64,000 bases of DNA, taken from Chitinophaga dinghuensis (GTDB lineage Bacteria > Bacteroidota > Bacteroidia > Chitinophagales > Chitinophagaceae). Each line of letters begins with the position of its first letter. Position 1 is the stretch's first letter. Below the pieces are notes generated by a model, which saw only the letters and a program-made list of their open reading frames with translations, was not told where the DNA came from and searched no databases. This document shows positions 42,433 to 50,315 of the stretch, piece by piece. A program made the position numbers and the translations under genes. The DNA lies in NCBI RefSeq assembly GCF_003259435.1, contig NZ_QLMA01000006.1:485611-549610 (forward strand), given 5' to 3'.

Positions 42433-42840
42433 TTAACTGTTCACCCAAAGGCCCCAGTTGCTATCAAACTTATACCATTTTCCATCTGAAGCTTCCCATT
42501 TCCAATCCGGCACTTCTGACCAGGTTTTTCCATCCGTGCTCCACACCAACTTTTTATCATGGATTTTCAACCATTTCCCATCTTTATCAGCCCAGGCGCC
42601 ATCTTTCACAGCTTCCCATTTTTGCCCGTCTGTGCTCCACCACAAACCACCGTGTTTATCCAATTTGTACCAGTAGGTTTTCCCGTCTTTCATGCCGGGC
42701 CATGTACCATTGGTCGATTTCATCCAGTCCCTCATCATAATATGTGAGGAGATCCTATTTGCAGGCGCTGCCTGCAGTTCACTGAAACCCACTGTCATCA
42801 ATGGCAGTGCGGCTATCATCAGATTCAATACTTTTTTCAT
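42433..42840 (-). CDS. Small secreted Trp/Asp/Lys-rich repeat protein
   Basis: A 135-residue protein with a signal peptide (MKKVLNLMIAALPLMTVGFS, cleavage near LQAAP). The rest is about four short repeats around W-x-x-D-G-K-x-W (TYWYKLDKHGG, LWWSTDGQKWEAV, AWADKDGKWLKI, LVWSTDGKTWSEV, KWEASDGKWYKF). I know no function for this type; the repeat resembles short beta-hairpin carbohydrate- or wall-binding modules. It is 31 bases after the second ferritin-like gene, thus probably under the same ECF-type promoter. Confidence 0.72.
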   Translation of the reverse strand: MKKVLNLMIAALPLMTVGFSELQAAPANRISSHIMMRDWMKSTNGTWPGMKDGKTYWYKLDKHGGLWWSTDGQKWEAVKDGAWADKDGKWLKIHDKKLVWSTDGKTWSEVPDWKWEASDGKWYKFDSNWGLWVNS

Positions 42841-42871
42841 GTTGATTAATATTTAATTTTCAGGAAATATT

Positions 42872-43681
42872 TTATACAATAAATGGACTCACCAGCGCCT
42901 GTACCTGACTCGCTGTTAATGGCTCGTCAAAACTTTCGCTGGCGGCATTTATACTCACAAATTGAGCGATATTCACTCCCGCCTGGATAGTGAGTTCCTC
43001 TCCATTATAATTTGCTTGTACCGCGCTTCCTATTCCTCCCGTATCATTTCCGGTAATCCAGGGTTTTACAATCGCCCCTCTGGCACTGCGCATCTGACGG
43101 ATATGAGAAGCATGACGCGCTTCAACAGAATGGATGCGAAGCGCAGCCGACAACACGACGCTATTGCCCAATAATTCCGCCGCTCTTCCTTTATAGGCTC
43201 TCACACCCGTATCTTCAAAGGTTTGTGCCACTGCCAGGAATGTATCGTAATTCGTAAAAACATTGCTAAATGTACCTTTGGCAGTAAAATCAAAAGTAGG
43301 CTTCGAAACAGGCATTCCTCCCAGAGAGCTGATCGTGGATTTCAAAAATGCGACATGCTCATTTTCATGATCCCTGATCGTGTTGATAGCTGCTACAGCC
43401 GGGGTTCCTGCCGGTACTATGCCAGAAGCGGCCCCGGTTGTATAAAATTCGGCTTCCAGGTATTCCAGCGTTAATGCATAATTAAGTACATTCAATATGG
43501 TACTTGTACTCTGCCCATATGCACGTTTAAACATTCCTCCTAAAGCAAAAGGCAATGCAGCAAGGGCGATTCGACCTCCCAGCGTAGCAAATTGCTGCAT
43601 GGCATTTCTGCGTGTATCCAGTCGCTCATAAACTTCTGGATCTGTCTTTTCTATTTCATCCATTATATTTTGAAGATGCAT
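42872..43681 (-). CDS. Ferritin-like (Ferritin_2/DUF4439-type) domain protein
   Basis: A 269-residue protein. After a short N-terminal part with a hydrophobic segment (GGRIALAALPFALGGMF) comes a four-helix bundle with ferritin-like ligands: LEYLEAEFY, IRDHENEHVAFLK, TFEDTGVRAYKG and SVEARHASHIRQ. The Glu/His pairs suggest a di-iron site, but its enzyme activity is not established for this family. It is homologous to the gene before it (43710-44423), 28 bases upstream, so the pair arose by duplication. Confidence 0.85.
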   Translation of the reverse strand: MHLQNIMDEIEKTDPEVYERLDTRRNAMQQFATLGGRIALAALPFALGGMFKRAYGQSTSTILNVLNYALTLEYLEAEFYTTGAASGIVPAGTPAVAAINTIRDHENEHVAFLKSTISSLGGMPVSKPTFDFTAKGTFSNVFTNYDTFLAVAQTFEDTGVRAYKGRAAELLGNSVVLSAALRIHSVEARHASHIRQMRSARGAIVKPWITGNDTGGIGSAVQANYNGEELTIQAGVNIAQFVSINAASESFDEPLTASQVQALVSPFIV

Positions 43682-43709
43682 TGTCTGTTTATTTATAGAT
43701 GAAGAAATA

Positions 43710-44423
43710 TCATTTTACAGGCAGGTTTCCACCATATAATGTAGACTGCAGATATGTTTTAGCTGTATTCAGTACATCAATGGGTTTGTTTATTAAATCC
43801 AGACCATTGGCATCCACCGCAGTGTTATCAGCAAATGAGCCATTGGAAATCAGGTCCCTTAAATAGGCGGCATGACGGGCTTCCACAGATACAATTTTTC
43901 CCGCCAGCAGGAGATAATCAGCATTCGTTAATAATTGTCCAGCTCCATTATATGCGGACACTCCCAGATCTTCGAAAGCCTTGGCAGTAGCGAGTACATT
44001 GTCTCTGCTACTAAAATTGATAGAAGAAAAATTTACCTGCAGACTAGGTATCGCCTTTGCACCCAACACTGCTTTATAAAACTCGCGATGGGCTATTTCA
44101 TGATCCCGTATATCGGTTAACAATGACTGCTCTGCACTGCTAATGCCACTATACGGAGTAGAGATGACCTGCGTATAAAAGGCTGCTTCTAATTGTTCCA
44201 ATGCATAAGCATAATTGAGTACCCCAATATCTCCTGAACCTAAATCAATACTACCGGGAGGAGCTCCATTGTTGTTCTTGTCTTTCCTGCATGCTGCCAG
44301 CACAGCAGCACCGCCACCAACCATCCCTAAGTAGGATAGAAATTTCCGGCGCCCCAGGTGATTAGCGGGCAGTACATCCCCTGTATTGCCAGTGTCTGGC
44401 AAATTTGTTTTCATGTGATTCAT
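43710..44423 (-). CDS. Ferritin-like domain lipoprotein with Tat-type signal
   Basis: A 237-residue protein: twin-arginine RRKFLSYLGMVGGGAAVL with a Cys in LAAC, so it is probably a Tat-exported lipoprotein. Ferritin-like motifs: LEQLEAAFY, IRDHEIAHREFY, AFEDLGVSAYNG and SVEARHAAYLRDL. It is the first gene of a three-gene operon, preceded at 44516-44550 by an ECF-type promoter shared with the sigma factor gene. Likely role: metal or oxidative-stress protection in the envelope, inferred from context. ATGs at 44423 and 44414 are both usable. Confidence 0.87.
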   Translation of the reverse strand: MNHMKTNLPDTGNTGDVLPANHLGRRKFLSYLGMVGGGAAVLAACRKDKNNNGAPPGSIDLGSGDIGVLNYAYALEQLEAAFYTQVISTPYSGISSAEQSLLTDIRDHEIAHREFYKAVLGAKAIPSLQVNFSSINFSSRDNVLATAKAFEDLGVSAYNGAGQLLTNADYLLLAGKIVSVEARHAAYLRDLISNGSFADNTAVDANGLDLINKPIDVLNTAKTYLQSTLYGGNLPVK

Positions 44424-44515
44424 AACAATTCAATTTGATTACATGGATCTTTTCAATTGCTGAAACATGCTGTCTGGGTTAAGCCGGCTTAAAGAAATGA
44501 TAATTGTGATCAGCG

Positions 44516-44550
44516 TTTCATATACGGGTAGTTTTAATGAAAAGTTTGGG
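44516..44550 (-). promoter_or_regulatory. ECF sigma-type promoter of the ferritin-like operon
   Basis: Minus strand: CCCAAACTT (44542-44550), 15-base spacer, CGTATATGAAA (44516-44526). The same two blocks with the same 15-base spacer precede the ECF sigma gene (46047-46081). About 90 bases before the start codon at 44423. The rest of the 44424-44597 gap shows nothing further. Confidence 0.8.
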
Positions 44551-44597
44551 TAGGTATTAATTTTCAAAAAAAAATTTCACCGTAACATCTCATAAAA

Positions 44598-44631
44598 AAA
44601 GCCGCTTCTACTTAACTGTAGAAACGGCTTT
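44598..44631 (-). terminator. Terminator of the sigma/anti-sigma operon
   Basis: AAAGCCGCTTCTAC / GTAGAAACGGCTTT stem (one C-A mismatch) with a short loop; the minus strand continues in T's. It lies 36 bases past the stop at 44667. Confidence 0.8.
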
Positions 44632-44666
44632 AACTACTGCAACTGACAATTAGGAAAACATTCTTC

Positions 44667-45479
44667 TCATGAGTTTATCTTACCAAAAACATACATCTGG
44701 TCAAGGGTTGGAGTAGCACTTCCACCAGCATTTTCTAATGTTACTGCAAATGCTTGTGCATCCTTAACGGACTTTAACTGCATAATAACGCCTTCGTCAT
44801 TTGTCAACATGCCTGCATCAACAGGTTTTCCATTCACAATGGCCCATAACTGGTATTGCCTACCTTCTGGCGCTTTAGGCAACCTGTTTGCCAACAGATA
44901 TACATCTTTTGTTTTAACATTCCAGTATACGGTTATGAGGTTGCTTTCTTTTCCAGGTACTCCCCTCATCAATATTTTCTGTACCGATGAATCAGACATT
45001 TGTTGAATATCCCGATACATGGCGGATAATCGGGTTTGATACACCTGGTTTTCCGCCAGCATTTTATGTTGATCAGTCAGCAGCGCTATGTATCCTTTAG
45101 CGACCTGTTTATATTGATAATACAAGTAAATATTAGCGCCTGCACTGACGATCAGTAACGCCAGTGAAGCTGCTGCAAGGTATCGAAAGACCGGTTTATT
45201 ACGTTTGGGAGATAGAACGGATGGTTGGAGCGGCAGCGAATCAGAGGAGGTCATTTCATTTTCTAAGCTAGAAAATATGCTTTCTCTGATATTATCGGCA
45301 GCAGGAATGGCCTGCGAACCGGCGGTCTTATACAGCCACCTTTCGCATTCACTGATAGCAGCTGCGATTTCAGGATGGTCCCGGCGGAGACCTTCGAGTT
45401 CAGCCACCTCCTGTGCATCGGCTATGCCCAATACATAGCTCTCAATGATACCGCTTTCTATGTATGCCTGTATATCCAC
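44667..45479 (-). CDS. Anti-sigma factor (RskA/anti-sigma-K type)
   Basis: A 270-residue membrane protein. The N-terminal 95 residues (ESYVLGIADAQEVAELEGLR) form the cytoplasmic zinc-less anti-sigma domain, one helix spans the membrane (about 98-120, RYLAAASLALLIVSAGANIYL), and the periplasmic C-terminal half is the RskA domain (TVYWNVKTKDVYLLANRLPK, YQLWAIVNGKPVDAGML). It should hold the sigma factor at the membrane until a signal leads to its release. Its start is 1 base after the stop of the sigma gene, so the two are translationally close. Confidence 0.9.
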   Translation of the reverse strand: MDIQAYIESGIIESYVLGIADAQEVAELEGLRRDHPEIAAAISECERWLYKTAGSQAIPAADNIRESIFSSLENEMTSSDSLPLQPSVLSPKRNKPVFRYLAAASLALLIVSAGANIYLYYQYKQVAKGYIALLTDQHKMLAENQVYQTRLSAMYRDIQQMSDSSVQKILMRGVPGKESNLITVYWNVKTKDVYLLANRLPKAPEGRQYQLWAIVNGKPVDAGMLTNDEGVIMQLKSVKDAQAFAVTLENAGGSATPTLDQMYVFGKINS

Positions 45480-45480
45480 T

Positions 45481-46026
45481 TTAAAAATTAATCTCTTTTC
45501 TTAATTGCAACAAGGCTGCTCTGAGTCTGGTTTTGACTGTACCCAAAGGGATGCCTACTATCTTCGCTATTTCTTCCTGTTTATACCCTTCGAAGTAGGA
45601 TAATTCCACCACAGCCCGATACTCTGGTTTTAAGACTTTCACCATTTTTCGCAACCCCAAATCCTCTTGCTGCTGCTGCGCTTTATCCGGTAGTTGAATG
45701 TCATTATCGGTCAGGGATTTATTGGTTCTGCTATGCTGCCATGCCTTACTACGGACCATATCAATAGCTGTACTCCTCGCAATATTGTGCATCCAGGTGA
45801 ATAGCCTTCCCCGCGAAACATCATAATGATCGATCTGTTTCCATATCTTCATAAATACTTCCTGCAAAACATCTCCTGACACAGTTGCGTCTATAACAAT
45901 ACTCATGATGACTCCGTTTAAAGCAGCGGAATAATTATCATACAGGTATTGAAATGCTACCTGGTTCCGATGCTTCAGTAGTAGCACCAGCTCTTGCTCA
46001 GTATATGTCTTTGGAAAATTCAACAA
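45481..46026 (-). CDS. ECF sigma factor (SigK-like)
   Basis: A 181-residue sigma-70 family protein: region 2 (VAFQYLYDNYSAALNGVI, VLQEVFMKIWKQI, GRLFTWMHNIARSTAIDMVR) and region 4 (LKPEYRAVVELSYFEGYKQ, EEIAKIVGIPLGTVKTRLRAAL). It directs RNA polymerase to promoters like CCCAAACTT-N15-CGTATATGAAA, which precedes its own gene (46047-46081) and the ferritin-like operon, so autoregulation is probable. Confidence 0.93.
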   Translation of the reverse strand: MLNFPKTYTEQELVLLLKHRNQVAFQYLYDNYSAALNGVIMSIVIDATVSGDVLQEVFMKIWKQIDHYDVSRGRLFTWMHNIARSTAIDMVRSKAWQHSRTNKSLTDNDIQLPDKAQQQQEDLGLRKMVKVLKPEYRAVVELSYFEGYKQEEIAKIVGIPLGTVKTRLRAALLQLRKEINF

Positions 46027-46046
46027 TCAAATAATAATCGAATACC

Positions 46047-46081
46047 TTTCATATACGAGCGGAATTTCCATAAAGTTTGGG
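46047..46081 (-). promoter_or_regulatory. ECF sigma-type promoter of the sigma factor gene
   Basis: Minus strand: CCCAAACTT (46073-46081), 15-base spacer, CGTATATGAAA (46047-46057), about 20 bases before the start at 46026. Identical blocks and spacing occur at 44516-44550. Confidence 0.8.
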
Positions 46082-46180
46082 GGCGCAAAAAAATGTAAAA
46101 TATTATCCTGCATTCAAGCAGTTGTTGCTTTCTATTTTTACCTGTAAATTAATGGTGGAGGAAGAATAACAGTTGTGTTT

Positions 46181-46209
46181 CGGGAGATACGTGTCTTCCG
46201 AAAATTATT
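46181..46209. repeat. Copy of a short interspersed palindromic repeat
   Basis: CGGGAGATACGTGTCTTCCG then AAAATTATT. This copy contains both arms (GGGAGA / TCTTCC) around TACGTG; the copies at 15657, 19433 and 38721 carry the same right arm. Confidence 0.5.
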
Positions 46210-46291
46210 ATTTACTACAACATTGCGAAAGATCGCATTAAACCCTGCTATTAGGAAATTTGGAGAGAAGTAATGCTTCAAGGACATAAAA

Positions 46292-46322
46292 AAAGAGTTG
46301 CCTCATATCGAAGCAACTCTTT
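46292..46322 (-). terminator. Terminator of tRNA-Arg copy 5
   Basis: AAAGAGTTGC / GCAACTCTTT, 10-bp stem with an 11-nt loop and a preceding A-run, immediately downstream of the tRNA at 46327 on the minus strand. Confidence 0.75.
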
Positions 46323-46326
46323 GTTG

Positions 46327-46400
46327 TGACCGCGTCAGGATTCAAACCTGAAACCTTCTGATCCGTAGTCAGATGCTCTATTCAGTTGAGCTACGCAGCC
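46327..46400 (-). tRNA. tRNA-Arg(ACG), copy 5
   Basis: Identical in body to copies 3 and 4 (anticodon ACG), 5 kb away from them. The bases after the discriminator are CAA, so CCA is not encoded. Confidence 0.92.
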
Positions 46401-46421
46401 ATTCCATTTGTGATGGGAATG

Positions 46422-46451
46422 CAAAGGTAGATTATTTTTTCAATCTACCAA
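46422..46451 (-). promoter_or_regulatory. Promoter of tRNA-Arg copy 5
   Basis: Minus strand: TTG (46449-46451), 19-base spacer, TACCTTTG (46422-46429), exact TTG-N19-TAnnTTTG, 21 bases before the tRNA. Confidence 0.75.
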
Positions 46452-46526
46452 ATTTCCAGGCAAATTTTTTCTGTAATTTTCTGATTTACACGTACTTTTA
46501 CCATCATCATTAAATAAATTTAACAA

Positions 46527-47000
46527 GTGAAGGTACAACTCTGGAGCATAGGAAAAGAGCATGATCCCTATATCAGGGATGGGATGGCGGTATTTCAGAA
46601 ACGATTACAGCATTATGTGGACTTCGAGGTAAAACTGATACCAACGGTGAAACAGGCAGCCAGTTTATCTGTGCCGGAGTTGAAAAAACAGGAAGCGAAA
46701 ATCATTCTGGATATGCTTCAGCCAACGGATTATCTGCTGGCACTGGATGAAAAGGGCAAAATGATGACTACTGTACAGTTCTCGGATTTCATCCAGCAGC
46801 GGACAAATGCAGGCACCCGTCAGCTCGTGATCCTGATCGGCGGCGCTTTTGGGATTGATCAATCGGTGCTCCAAAGGGCACAAATGACGATGTCCCTCTC
46901 TCCTCTTACGTTTCCGCATCAATTGGTGCGACTCATCTTCACGGAGCAATTATATCGTGCCTATACGGTATTGAACCGTGAAAAATATCATCATCAATAA
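46527..47000 (+). CDS. rlmH: 23S rRNA pseudouridine-1915 N3-methyltransferase
   Basis: A 157-residue SPOUT methyltransferase. The conserved IGKEHDPYIRDGMAVFQKRL start, LDEKGKMMTTVQFSDFI, SAM-binding LVILIGGAFGID and C-terminal SLSPLTFPHQLVRLIFTEQL with YRAYTVLNREKYHHQ are the RlmH signature. The start codon is GTG; no ATG is available in a fitting place. It methylates m3-psi1915 in helix 69 of 23S rRNA. The rhomboid gene follows 29 bases downstream. Confidence 0.96.
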   Translation: MKVQLWSIGKEHDPYIRDGMAVFQKRLQHYVDFEVKLIPTVKQAASLSVPELKKQEAKIILDMLQPTDYLLALDEKGKMMTTVQFSDFIQQRTNAGTRQLVILIGGAFGIDQSVLQRAQMTMSLSPLTFPHQLVRLIFTEQLYRAYTVLNREKYHHQ

Positions 47001-47029
47001 TTACATTTGTCTAATAACCCGGAAGGTCT

Positions 47030-47641
47030 ATGTCTACTACCCTGATACTGATTATTATTACTTGTGCGGTCTCTATTACTGCATTCAGCAATCATTCCCA
47101 ATGGGATAAAATGAGCATGCAGCCGTATATGGTAAAACGTCATAACCAATGGTATCGCTTTATTACAGCGGGATTCCTGCATGGCGATTATGGTCATCTC
47201 TTTTTTAATATGCTGACGTTGTATTTCTTTGGTAAGAATACAGAATTCCTGCTTTATGCCCTGACTGGCACCAAACTGGGCTATGTGTTGTTTTATCTGC
47301 TGGGAATTATTGCAGGTAACATTCCTGCTTACTTCAAACATCAGAATGACAGCAACTATGTGGCTATTGGCGCCAGTGGTGCGGTTTCAGCGGTGCTTTT
47401 CAGCAATATCCTGATGGCGCCATGGGAAAAAATCTATCTCTATTTTGCGATTGGAATTCCGGCAGTGGTGTATGCTATTTTATTTCTTATTTACTCCAGT
47501 TACATGTCTAAAAAAGGAATGGATAATATTGGGCATGATGCACATATCTGGGGCGCGATATTTGGGTTTGTAGCCCCGATATTCCTTCGTCCGGAACTGT
47601 TGCAGATGTTCATCCAGTCTGTAGTTTCCTTCGGAAGATAG
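47030..47641 (+). CDS. Rhomboid family intramembrane serine protease
   Basis: A 203-residue protein with six hydrophobic segments. The rhomboid features are the HGDYGHLFFNMLTLYFFG loop and helix, the nucleophile Ser116 in AIGASGAVSAVL and the catalytic His172 in GHDAHIWGAIFG. Rhomboids cut transmembrane segments of substrates within the membrane; the target is unknown. It is co-directional with rlmH and ends before the shared terminator. Confidence 0.93.
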   Translation: MSTTLILIIITCAVSITAFSNHSQWDKMSMQPYMVKRHNQWYRFITAGFLHGDYGHLFFNMLTLYFFGKNTEFLLYALTGTKLGYVLFYLLGIIAGNIPAYFKHQNDSNYVAIGASGAVSAVLFSNILMAPWEKIYLYFAIGIPAVVYAILFLIYSSYMSKKGMDNIGHDAHIWGAIFGFVAPIFLRPELLQMFIQSVVSFGR

Positions 47642-47656
47642 GATACTGATAAAAGG

Positions 47657-47697
47657 AAAAAGGGGAAAGACTTCAATAGTGAGTCTTTCCCCTTTTT
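47657..47697. terminator. Bidirectional terminator
   Basis: AAAAGGGGAAAGACT / AGTCTTTCCCCTTTT stem with a 9-nt loop and A/T flanks, between the convergent rhomboid gene and tilS; it touches the tilS stop. Confidence 0.8.
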
Positions 47698-49032
47698 TTA
47701 TTTGGTGCGTTGTATAGAAAGTATTTTTTCAGTAGACGGCAGCATTTTGACCCTGTCATCTATTCTCATTCCAATGACCCAGATAATTCTCTTCTGCGAC
47801 TCCAGTACCCATACCTGTTCTTTTTCAGGCAGCGATAGTTTCTGATCGATAAAGAATCTGCTCAGTTTCTTTTTCTTGCGCATACCCAGTGGATAGAAAT
47901 AATCGCCTTGTTTCCACTTTCGCAAAATGACAGGAAAATGCACCTGTGAGGCGTCCATCCAGGCGATATCGGCGGATTGTGGGATGGTACCGTTGGGTTC
48001 TTGCAGGCGAAGTTGCAGTTGTCCGCCTGCAAAATGCACATGGCCCTGGTCTTCGCTGATTACAATAACTGGGGCATTGTCTTCCTGCAGCGCTGTAATC
48101 AGCAGCCATGCCCTGTTACGAATAATGCGATGGGTCGCTGTTTCCACGAATTTGCCTGACTCGCTGTCGAGCAATCCAAGTACCTGTGGTAACTGAGCGG
48201 AAGAGCAACCGAACTCCCGGAATATTTCCCAGGCAATGGTTTGCAGGGGAACCGCCTTTTTCATTTTCAGTACGGGGATCATCCAATTGTCGCCGGATTT
48301 TGACAGCAACGCTTTGCGATGACGCTGTAATGCTTCCTGGTAAAGGATTTCCGCCTCTTTCATTTTCTCTATACTTGCCGCCATATTTTTCACGGCAGCA
48401 GGCATGCTTTCCTGCATAACGGGAATCACATGATGACGGAAGAAATTACGTGTATACTTATCCGTTGCATTGGAGCTGTCTTCCACATAGGAAAGCTGTC
48501 GGCGTACCGCCCAGGCAATAAGCGTATCTTTTTCTGCAAACAGCAGCGGGCGGATGATCTTATCTGTTTTGGGGAGAATGCCATGCAAACCGGCGATGCC
48601 AGTGCCTTTCACGAAATTCATGAGGGCTGTTTCCACGCTGTCCTGCAGATGATGGGCGGTGGCAATATAGGCGTAACCGTTAGTTGCACGGATTTCTTCC
48701 AGCCATTGGTACCGGAGTTCCCGGGCAGCAATCTGGATCGACACTTTATGGGTAGCTGCATATTCTGTAGTGTCGAAGCGTACTTCATGGAGGGGTAGTT
48801 CGAGCTTAGCGGCCAGTTCTTTGACGAAGGTTTCGTCTCTGACGGATTCTTCATCGCGGAGTTGGAAGTTACAGTGTGCGATACCTGCCGGGAGGCCAGC
48901 TTCTTTGAACAAGCAGGCCATTACCATGGAGTCGACCCCGCCGCTGACAGCGAGCAGAATTTTCTGAGAGGGATCGAACAGCAGGTGTTCTTTTATGAAG
49001 TTGAGAAAGTTATTCAGCAATTGATGCGGCAT
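47698..49032 (-). CDS. tilS: tRNA(Ile)-lysidine synthetase
   Basis: A 444-residue protein of the PP-loop ATPase family: P-loop ILLAVSGGVDSMVMACL (Ser30-Ser35), GIAHCNFQLRDEES, ATAHHLQDSVETALMNFVKGTG, RPLLFAEKDTLIAWA, and the C-terminal substrate-binding domain (FPVILRKWKQGDYFYPLGMRKKKKL). It converts C34 of tRNA-Ile(CAU) to lysidine using lysine and ATP, an essential step for AUA decoding. The small TPR gene lies 15 bases upstream on the same strand. Confidence 0.96.
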   Translation of the reverse strand: MPHQLLNNFLNFIKEHLLFDPSQKILLAVSGGVDSMVMACLFKEAGLPAGIAHCNFQLRDEESVRDETFVKELAAKLELPLHEVRFDTTEYAATHKVSIQIAARELRYQWLEEIRATNGYAYIATAHHLQDSVETALMNFVKGTGIAGLHGILPKTDKIIRPLLFAEKDTLIAWAVRRQLSYVEDSSNATDKYTRNFFRHHVIPVMQESMPAAVKNMAASIEKMKEAEILYQEALQRHRKALLSKSGDNWMIPVLKMKKAVPLQTIAWEIFREFGCSSAQLPQVLGLLDSESGKFVETATHRIIRNRAWLLITALQEDNAPVIVISEDQGHVHFAGGQLQLRLQEPNGTIPQSADIAWMDASQVHFPVILRKWKQGDYFYPLGMRKKKKLSRFFIDQKLSLPEKEQVWVLESQKRIIWVIGMRIDDRVKMLPSTEKILSIQRTK

Positions 49033-49047
49033 TATTCTGGAATTGGA

Positions 49048-49359
49048 TTAGTAAACCAGGTCTTCGTAAGCAGACTGGAGTTCATTGTAAGTATGTCGTT
49101 CATTGGCAGCTTTTGCCATGGTCATTCCTTTTTCATAGGTACTGATAGCAGCTTGCGTATCTCCTACTCTTTCCAGCAGTTTACCCAGATGATAATAGGA
49201 ACCGGTGTATCCTGGTTCATGGGCCAGCAGTTCTTCAAATAGTTTCCTGGCGGTAATGTCGTCTCCCAGTTTGATGTATTCCAGGGCCAGGGCATGTTTC
49301 AGAAAGCTGTCATTCGGACTACTTTCCAGGAACTGCTTTAGCTGTGCGATTCTGTCCAT
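49048..49359 (-). CDS. Small TPR protein
   Basis: A 103-residue protein made mostly of two to three tetratricopeptide repeats (LKHALALEYIKLGDDITARKL, GSYYHLGKLLERVGDTQAA, KAANERHTYNELQSAYEDL). No signal. Probably a protein-interaction adaptor; it is co-transcribed with tilS, 15 bases upstream, without an obvious functional link. Confidence 0.8.
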   Translation of the reverse strand: MDRIAQLKQFLESSPNDSFLKHALALEYIKLGDDITARKLFEELLAHEPGYTGSYYHLGKLLERVGDTQAAISTYEKGMTMAKAANERHTYNELQSAYEDLVY

Positions 49360-49458
49360 CCTGCTTTTAATATTTATAAAGTTCTGTAAATCAGGTCAGA
49401 AGCATGATACATTATCATTTTTAAACATACTACAAACTGATTAAAATCATCTGAGGCC

Positions 49459-49492
49459 TTGGCGTTTCGCTTATATTATTTAAATATATTTG
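49459..49492 (+). promoter_or_regulatory. Probable promoter of etfBA
   Basis: TTG (49459-49461), 23-base spacer, TATATTTG (49485-49492), matching the Bacteroidota consensus at the upper end of its spacing; the etfB ATG is 36 bases further. Confidence 0.55.
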
Positions 49493-49528
49493 CTGATACC
49501 GCATTATTAAACAAAACAGTTTACGGCC

Positions 49529-50269
49529 ATGAAGATTTTAGTTTGTATCAGTAAAACTCCGGACACGACTGCAAAAATAGCTTTCACGGACAATAACACG
49601 AAATTCAATGAAGCTGGGGTCCAGTTTATCATTAACCCATACGACGAATGGTATGCCCTGGTAAGAGCCCTGGAGTTAAAAGAGACCATAGGAGCGGATG
49701 TTCATCTGATTACAGTAGGAGGCGCCGATTGCGATCCCATTATTCGGAAAGCGCTGGCATTAGGCGGTGATGAGGCATTCAGAGTAAACGCCAATAGTGC
49801 AGATAGTTTTTATATCGCATCGCAGATAGCGGCACATGCCCAGTCCAAACAATACGATCTTATATTTACCGGTAAGGAAACCATTGATTTCAATGGTAGT
49901 GGCATTGGCGGTATGGTAGCGGAATTACTGGAACTTCCATATGTATCCATTGCGGCCAAATTTGACCTGAATGGCACTAAAGCTACTATCAATCGTGAGA
50001 TTGAAGGTGGAGAAGAAGTATGTGAGGTCTCATTGCCAGTAGTGGTGTCTTGTCAGAAGGGAATGGCAGAAGCGCGTATTCCGAACATGCGTGGAATTAT
50101 GGCGGCTAAAACCAAACCATTGACAGTAGTTGAACCAGTAGAAGCGGCTACACTGACCAGCGTGGTGAGCTTTGAGCTGCCTCCGGCCAAAAGCGGCGTG
50201 AAGCTGATCAGTCCTGATAACGTAGACGAACTGGTTAAATTACTCCACGACGAAGCGAAAGTGATCTAA
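49529..50269 (+). CDS. etfB: Electron transfer flavoprotein beta subunit
   Basis: A 246-residue protein with MKILVCISKTPDT, FIINPYDEWYALVRALELKE, LIFTGKETIDFNGSGIGGMVAELL and the AMP/adenine-binding EARIPNMRGIMAAKTKPL loop of EtfB. It forms a heterodimer with the EtfA encoded 46 bases downstream and carries electrons from acyl-CoA and other dehydrogenases to the respiratory chain. Both are in the cytoplasm. The etf pair is usual in aerobic Bacteroidota. Confidence 0.95.
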   Translation: MKILVCISKTPDTTAKIAFTDNNTKFNEAGVQFIINPYDEWYALVRALELKETIGADVHLITVGGADCDPIIRKALALGGDEAFRVNANSADSFYIASQIAAHAQSKQYDLIFTGKETIDFNGSGIGGMVAELLELPYVSIAAKFDLNGTKATINREIEGGEEVCEVSLPVVVSCQKGMAEARIPNMRGIMAAKTKPLTVVEPVEAATLTSVVSFELPPAKSGVKLISPDNVDELVKLLHDEAKVI

Positions 50270-50315
50270 TGGTGATCACCGGTACAACATTACTCCACAT
50301 CAAATTTTGTAACTC

